Assembly (NCBI GenBank): GCA_945860575.1
Contig: CAMAQQ010000027.1
Coordinates: 1 to 10,067 of the forward strand
From: Ferrithrix thermotolerans DSM 19514
GTDB taxonomy: Bacteria > Actinomycetota > Acidimicrobiia > Acidimicrobiales > Ilumatobacteraceae
DNA length: 10,067 nt
Reading direction: 5' to 3'
In this document: in pieces, positions 6,306 to 10,067 of the stretch
How the letters are laid out: each line of letters begins with the position of its first letter
Numbering within the stretch: position 1 is the first letter of the stretch
Made by a program: the position numbers and the translations under genes
The notes under the pieces: model-generated
Seen by the model: the letters and a program-made list of their open reading frames with translations, nothing else
What the model was told of the DNA's origin: nothing
The model's database searches: none

Positions 6306-7315
6306 TTTCGTCCTCGGCGTTTTTTCTTTTTCGGCTCTTCGTCGCCGTTGTCGCCGGCAGGTGGTGCATTGTCTGCACCTTCAAGTCGATAACCAGTTGC
6401 TTCGGCGAAAACATCGTCGAGGCTTGGTTCGTTTATTTCAAGATGTTGAACATGCACGCCCGCTTCGTCAAGTTTGCGTACGACTTCAGTTACTTGAGAT
6501 GCGCCGCCGCGCAGACCGACACCAAGCGCACCTTCTGCACCAGGTCGCAAGTCGCCAAAAGTGGCGAGCACCGCCTTGGCTTTTTCGGCTTGATCAATGT
6601 TGGTATTAATAATTAGAGTCGGTGCGCCGACGCTTGCTTTCAACTCGGCAGGTCTGCCTTCTCGCACAATTTTGCCGTGATCAATAATCGCAATTCGGTC
6701 GGCAAGTTGATCGGCTTCTTCAAGATATTGTGTCGTCAACATCACGGTCGTGCCTTCGCGATTGAGGCGGCGCACTTCTTCCCAAAGCGTAAGTCGGCTC
6801 ATCGGGTCTAATCCAGTCGTTGGTTCATCCAAAAATAAAACTGTCGGCTGGTGAATCAAAGACAGTGCTAAGTCGAGTCGACGGCGCATGCCGCCCGAAT
6901 AAGTTGATACGCGACGCGAAGCCGCGGCGGTTAGACCAACTCGCTCAAGCAATTCGTCAGATCTTTTCTTCAATGCCGACGCAGGAATGCCATAGAGCAC
7001 TGCTTGCAAAGCGAGAAGTTCTGTGCCCGTCATTAGAGGATCAATCGCCGCGTCTTGCAGCGCCACTCCGATATTGCGACGCACTTGATCGGCTTGTGCA
7101 ACTACGTCATAACCAGCAACGCGTGCCGAGCCTGAAGTTGGTCGAAGCAAGGTCGTGAGCATTCGCACGGCGGTGCTTTTGCCCGCACCATTTGGGCCGA
7201 GAAAACCAAAAACTTCGCCTGCTTTAACTTCGAGATCTATGCCCTTGACTGCATGTACATCACCGAAGTGACGCACCAAATTTTCGGCAATAATCGGCGA
7301 GTTGCTCACGGCCAC
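6302..7315 (-). CDS. ABC transporter ATP-binding protein, DrrA-like
   Basis: This 337-residue ATPase drives the exporter formed with the two downstream permeases. The nucleotide-binding domain has Walker A GPNGAGKST at 40-48, Q-loop Q87 (GVALQDAAID), the ABC signature as YSGGM at 139-143, and Walker B VLFLDEP at 159-165. The switch position is Gln196 (LTTQYLEEADQLADRI) in place of His; as far as I know this substitution recurs in DrrA-type ATPases. A C-terminal domain of the DrrA type follows, with the diagnostic EPSLDDVFAEATG near residue 305. The last ~25 residues are an extra tail, acidic and then strongly basic (EEPKKKKRRGRK). The start is GTG at 7315; a second GTG two codons later is equally possible, since no strong Shine-Dalgarno is visible. 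It lies 60 bp after the orphan large-subunit gene. Confidence 0.93.
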   Translation of the reverse strand: MAVSNSPIIAENLVRHFGDVHAVKGIDLEVKAGEVFGFLGPNGAGKSTAVRMLTTLLRPTSGSARVAGYDVVAQADQVRRNIGVALQDAAIDPLMTGTELLALQAVLYGIPASALKKRSDELLERVGLTAAASRRVSTYSGGMRRRLDLALSLIHQPTVLFLDEPTTGLDPMSRLTLWEEVRRLNREGTTVMLTTQYLEEADQLADRIAIIDHGKIVREGRPAELKASVGAPTLIINTNIDQAEKAKAVLATFGDLRPGAEGALGVGLRGGASQVTEVVRKLDEAGVHVQHLEINEPSLDDVFAEATGYRLEGADNAPPAGDNGDEEPKKKKRRGRK

Positions 7316-7335
7316 AGATTACTCAGTTACGGTGC

Positions 7336-7362
7336 AAAAAAATTAAGCAGAGACGCTGGCTT
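7336..7362 (-). terminator. Weak hairpin with T7 tract between large subunit and ABC ATPase
   Basis: On the minus strand AAGC (7362-7359) pairs with GCTT (7348-7345) around a largely unpaired 10-base interior, and AATTTTTTT follows (7344-7336). It lies 14 bp past the stop of the large-subunit gene. The stem is short, so it could attenuate rather than stop transcription, and the 60-bp gap could equally just join one operon. Confidence 0.3.
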
Positions 7363-7375
7363 TAGATTGCGAGGC

Positions 7376-9664
7376 TCACGCCGAGGCGTTCGCGATGGCC
7401 GACCAAACTCGCTCTGGGGTTGTTGGCATGTCGATGTGACGAACGCCCAAATGCATCACCGCATCAATCACCGCCGATTGCACTGCCGGTGTCGAGCCGA
7501 TCGTGCCTGATTCACCAATGCCTTTTACGCCGAGCGGATTAACAAATGTCGGTGTCTCCATGTGGATGACTTCGATGCTCGGCAGTTCGACCGCCGAAAT
7601 AAACGTGTAGTCGGCAAAATTAGTTGTCAACGGGTTGCCGTCGCTGTCGTAACGAAACTCTTCAAGCAATGCTTGGGCTGTACCTTGGGCGATGCCACCA
7701 TGAATCTGACCGTCAAGTATCAACGGATTAACTACTTTGCCGGCGTCGTCGCAGGCGATGTGACGACGGTGTTTCACTTGACCCGTTTCGGTGTCGACTT
7801 CGACAATGGCGATATGCGCGCCAAACGGAAAGGTCGCTGAATTTGCGACGAAGATACCGTCGTGAATCATGCCCGATTTTGCGTCGGCAGTTTTCGCCAC
7901 GTCAGACCAAGACTTAGAAATTGACGGAGTGCCAGCAACATGAAATGCGCCAGTTGACTTGTCGAGCACGATGTCACTTTCGTTTGCTTCTAGCAATTGA
8001 GCCGCAAGTTTTCGTGCTTGGTCAACCAATTCGATCGAAACTTTTTGCACCGCTACGCCACCTTGTTGTAGCGAACGCGAACCCATCGTGCCGCCACCAT
8101 TTGGAACAAGATCGGTGTCACCCCAGACCACGTCGATATCAGCGATGTCGATACCAGTTTCGCTGCTGGCGATCATCGCCCACGAAGTGACATGACCTTG
8201 ACCGTGTGGTGATGTGCCGGTGTAGACGACTGCTCGTCCGTTTGGTAAAACATTTATTTTGGCGTGCTCTTGCATTGGGTCGACGCCACCTGTGATCTCG
8301 ACATAGACGCTTACGCCAATGCCGAGTTGCACTTTGTCGCCGCGTTTGCGTCGCTCGGCTTGTTCAGCACGTGCTTCAGAATATTTCGCAACAGCCATTG
8401 CTTTGTCGAGCGCAGCACCGTAGTCGCCGACATCGTATGTATGACCGATTTTAGTTTTATGTGTCTGCATAAATTTAGGAATCAGGTTCATGCGACGAAC
8501 TTCTGCGGGGTCTTTACCGATCTCAGCGGCAAAGAGATCCATCGCGCGTTCGATCGCGGCTGTCGCTTCTGGTCGACCAGCGCCACGGTAGGCGACAATC
8601 GGTGTCGTGTTGGTGACTACTGAGGTCGTTCGGCATTCAATTTTTTCAATGTCATAAACGCCCTGCGACATCGGGCGAGTCATAAACGGGGCGAGAACCG
8701 TGCCAACTTCAACCCAACCACCAGAGTCTTGAATTGCATTCAACTGATATGCAGTCACACGACCTGCTTTTGTGCCGCCGATCGTGATGTATTGCAATTG
8801 TGCACGACCGTGCCCGAGGCTGACCATTGATTCGCTACGCGTTTCACGCCAACGCACTGGTTTGCCAAGATGCTTTGAAATATTGCCGAGCAGAAGTTCT
8901 TCTGAATAGGCACTAATTTTTGCGCCGAAACCGCCACCCACATCTGGGGTAATGATGCGAATTTTCTCGGCGTCGATCTTGTTGGCTTTGGCAACTTCAC
9001 CGCGCACGCCTTGGGCATGTTGAGTTGAGATCCATTGGTGCAATCGGCCATCGATCCAGGTTGCTGCTGAACCACGCGCTTCAAGCGGGCATGGCGCGAC
9101 GCGCTGGTTCATGAAACGACCACTAACGACGACTTCGCAATCTTTGAACAAATCGTCGCCTGTGTTGTCGGGCATGCCCATTTCGACGGTACCCATAACT
9201 ATGTTCGTGCCGCATTCTTCGTAGAGCAGCGTCTTGCTGTTCATCGCTTGCTCGACATCTGTTAGCGGTTCGAGAGTTTCATAATCAATCACGGCACGTT
9301 CGATTGCGTCTTCACCTTGGTCGGGGCGCTCGGTGATGACGGCGGCGATTAGTTCGCCAACCCAACGCACTTTGCCAATCGCCAGATGAGCACGCTTGGC
9401 AGAAGCATTAAAATTTGACGGCTCTTCTTCGAGACCAAGATCTTGTGCGGTAAAAACGGCGACGACCCCAGGTGATGTTTTGCAATCAGATAAATCTATT
9501 TTTGTGATTTTCGCGTGTGCAACAGTTGATCTGATGTAAGTGACATGAAGCGCACCCGCGAAAAGTGGCTCATCGTTCATATCTTCGATGTATTTGCCAC
9601 CCGATGTCAAAAATTTTGGGTCTTCTTTGCGCAACACGCGATTGCCAAGAATGCTTCCAGCCAC
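7376..9664 (-). CDS. Orphan molybdenum hydroxylase large subunit (form II CoxL-like)
   Basis: This is a 762-residue molybdopterin-binding catalytic subunit, a paralogue of the one at 1650-4043. It has the N-terminal GNRVLRKEDPKFLTSGGKYIEDM hammerhead start, Moco motif GGGFGAK at 243-249, substrate loop AYRGAGR at 358-364, GTSPHGQGHVTSW with Q489, and the catalytic glutamate in GVKGIGESGTIG (E718). All catalytic elements are intact and the length is normal, so it should be active. The start is GTG at 9664, backed by GAGGAG five bases upstream. No 2Fe-2S or FAD subunit gene adjoins it; the neighbours are a cell-division gene 40 bp upstream and the ABC ATPase 60 bp downstream. It probably assembles with the small and FAD subunits encoded at 4055-4513 and 829-1653, or with subunits encoded elsewhere. 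The loop type argues against CO oxidation; the true substrate cannot be read from the sequence. Confidence 0.92.
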   Translation of the reverse strand: MAGSILGNRVLRKEDPKFLTSGGKYIEDMNDEPLFAGALHVTYIRSTVAHAKITKIDLSDCKTSPGVVAVFTAQDLGLEEEPSNFNASAKRAHLAIGKVRWVGELIAAVITERPDQGEDAIERAVIDYETLEPLTDVEQAMNSKTLLYEECGTNIVMGTVEMGMPDNTGDDLFKDCEVVVSGRFMNQRVAPCPLEARGSAATWIDGRLHQWISTQHAQGVRGEVAKANKIDAEKIRIITPDVGGGFGAKISAYSEELLLGNISKHLGKPVRWRETRSESMVSLGHGRAQLQYITIGGTKAGRVTAYQLNAIQDSGGWVEVGTVLAPFMTRPMSQGVYDIEKIECRTTSVVTNTTPIVAYRGAGRPEATAAIERAMDLFAAEIGKDPAEVRRMNLIPKFMQTHKTKIGHTYDVGDYGAALDKAMAVAKYSEARAEQAERRKRGDKVQLGIGVSVYVEITGGVDPMQEHAKINVLPNGRAVVYTGTSPHGQGHVTSWAMIASSETGIDIADIDVVWGDTDLVPNGGGTMGSRSLQQGGVAVQKVSIELVDQARKLAAQLLEANESDIVLDKSTGAFHVAGTPSISKSWSDVAKTADAKSGMIHDGIFVANSATFPFGAHIAIVEVDTETGQVKHRRHIACDDAGKVVNPLILDGQIHGGIAQGTAQALLEEFRYDSDGNPLTTNFADYTFISAVELPSIEVIHMETPTFVNPLGVKGIGESGTIGSTPAVQSAVIDAVMHLGVRHIDMPTTPERVWSAIANASA

Positions 9665-9669
9665 GATTA

Positions 9670-9675
9670 CTCCTC
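9670..9675 (-). promoter_or_regulatory. Strong Shine-Dalgarno of the orphan large-subunit gene
   Basis: GAGGAG on the minus strand lies five bases (TAATC) before the GTG at 9664. It settles the non-ATG start and suggests good translation. Confidence 0.7.
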
Positions 9676-9704
9676 AAAATTATTTGTTGATGCGATGCTT
9701 TATA

Positions 9705-10067
9705 TTACGGCTGAAGTGTGTCTAAAATTCCAACGCTTTTGTCACGCGTTGATTCTTCGGCTTTGATTTTTAAAATGTTGTTTACTAGCGAGTAGGGCCA
9801 TCGATCTGGCAACTTGGCAGACGCCAAGGGCGAGTCAAGCAGTGGAACCCGTTTTTCACTTGGCGATAAGTAGCCGAGTTGCGATCGGACGGCTTCAGCC
9901 GCGCCTTGCGGAGTTTTGAGATTGTCAACTTCTTCTTGAAGCGAAGCATTTATGTCTTCAAAAGCGGCAAGTTGGGCTGAGCGCTGTGCCACAAGGGTGC
10001 GTTGCTTGTTCCATGTGCGCAAAGGAAGGAACAGTAAGGCGGTGAGAATTGCCCCAACTACCAATGT
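9705..10067 (-). CDS. Septum formation initiator family protein (DivIC/FtsB-like), 5'-partial
   Basis: The frame runs off the right edge of the window, leaving 120 residues visible. It begins with the end of a membrane segment (LVVGAILTALLFLPL), followed by a coiled coil (WNKQRTLVAQRSAQLAAFEDINASLQEEVDNLKT) and then the post-coil motif GAAEAVRSQLGYLSPSEKRVPLLD, which is the family hallmark (usually AR-x-x-LGYvxPGE). Such bitopic proteins act at the division septum in complex with FtsL/DivIB-type partners. A TTG at 10064 could serve as a start, but it would cut the membrane segment, so the true start almost certainly lies upstream of the window. The gene ends 40 bp before the orphan large-subunit gene on the same strand, which may be transcribed from it by read-through. 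Confidence 0.85.
   Translation of the reverse strand, partial: TLVVGAILTALLFLPLRTWNKQRTLVAQRSAQLAAFEDINASLQEEVDNLKTPQGAAEAVRSQLGYLSPSEKRVPLLDSPLASAKLPDRWPYSLVNNILKIKAEESTRDKSVGILDTLQP

Noticed and set aside
9705..10064. A complete DivIC-like gene starting at the TTG at 10064
   Set aside because: The frame continues open to the window edge and the start would fall within the membrane segment; it is treated as partial.
1..10067. CRISPR arrays, tRNA or rRNA genes, insertion sequences, integrase or attachment sites
   Set aside because: I saw no spaced repeats, cloverleaf-like segments, transposase or integrase motifs, or paired terminal repeats. The matches between the large-subunit genes reflect paralogy.

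Overview
The window looks like chromosomal DNA of a free-living bacterium with a mid-range base composition (about half G+C by eye). The lineage is inferred, not proven. A DivIC/FtsB-like protein ending in an LGYLSPSEKRV-type motif, a DrrA/DrrB-type exporter with two permeases, form II CoxL-like molybdenum hydroxylases and several GTG starts fit an actinobacterium, perhaps one of the moderate-GC aquatic Acidimicrobiia-like lineages.

Layout. On the plus strand at the left are the 3' part of a short-chain dehydrogenase/reductase-like gene (1-477) and, overlapping it by one base, a small Dabb (A/B-barrel) gene (477-773). They converge on a minus-strand block, and a hairpin with a T-rich tail lies at the meeting point (790-835). 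Everything from 829 to the right edge is on the minus strand. In transcription order, from the right, it reads: a DivIC/FtsB-like cell-division gene (partial); an orphan molybdopterin-binding large subunit of the xanthine dehydrogenase/CoxL family; a DrrA-like ABC ATPase; two ABC-2 permeases; a 140-bp intergenic region; then the small (2Fe-2S), large (molybdopterin) and medium (FAD) subunits of a complete molybdenum hydroxylase. Gene spacing is tight: 4-bp ATGA and GTGA overlaps, and gaps of 2, 11, 40 and 60 bp. No stretch longer than 300 bp lacks a gene.

How the genes may work together. The S-L-M genes encode a full heterotrimeric molybdenum hydroxylase, with electrons passing from the molybdenum cofactor through two 2Fe-2S clusters to FAD. 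Both large subunits carry an AYRGAGR active-site loop in place of the AYxCSFR loop of true CO dehydrogenase, so they probably hydroxylate an unidentified organic substrate such as a heterocycle or aldehyde. The second large subunit has no small or FAD subunit of its own here. It may borrow those of the other cluster, giving two enzymes of different specificity with one electron-transfer module. A three-gene exporter sits between the two, and a reductase-like/Dabb pair lies at the far side, so the region resembles a small catabolic or modification-and-export island next to a cell-division gene. That pathway reading is inference. The families themselves are well supported. I found no mobile element, tRNA, rRNA or CRISPR array.
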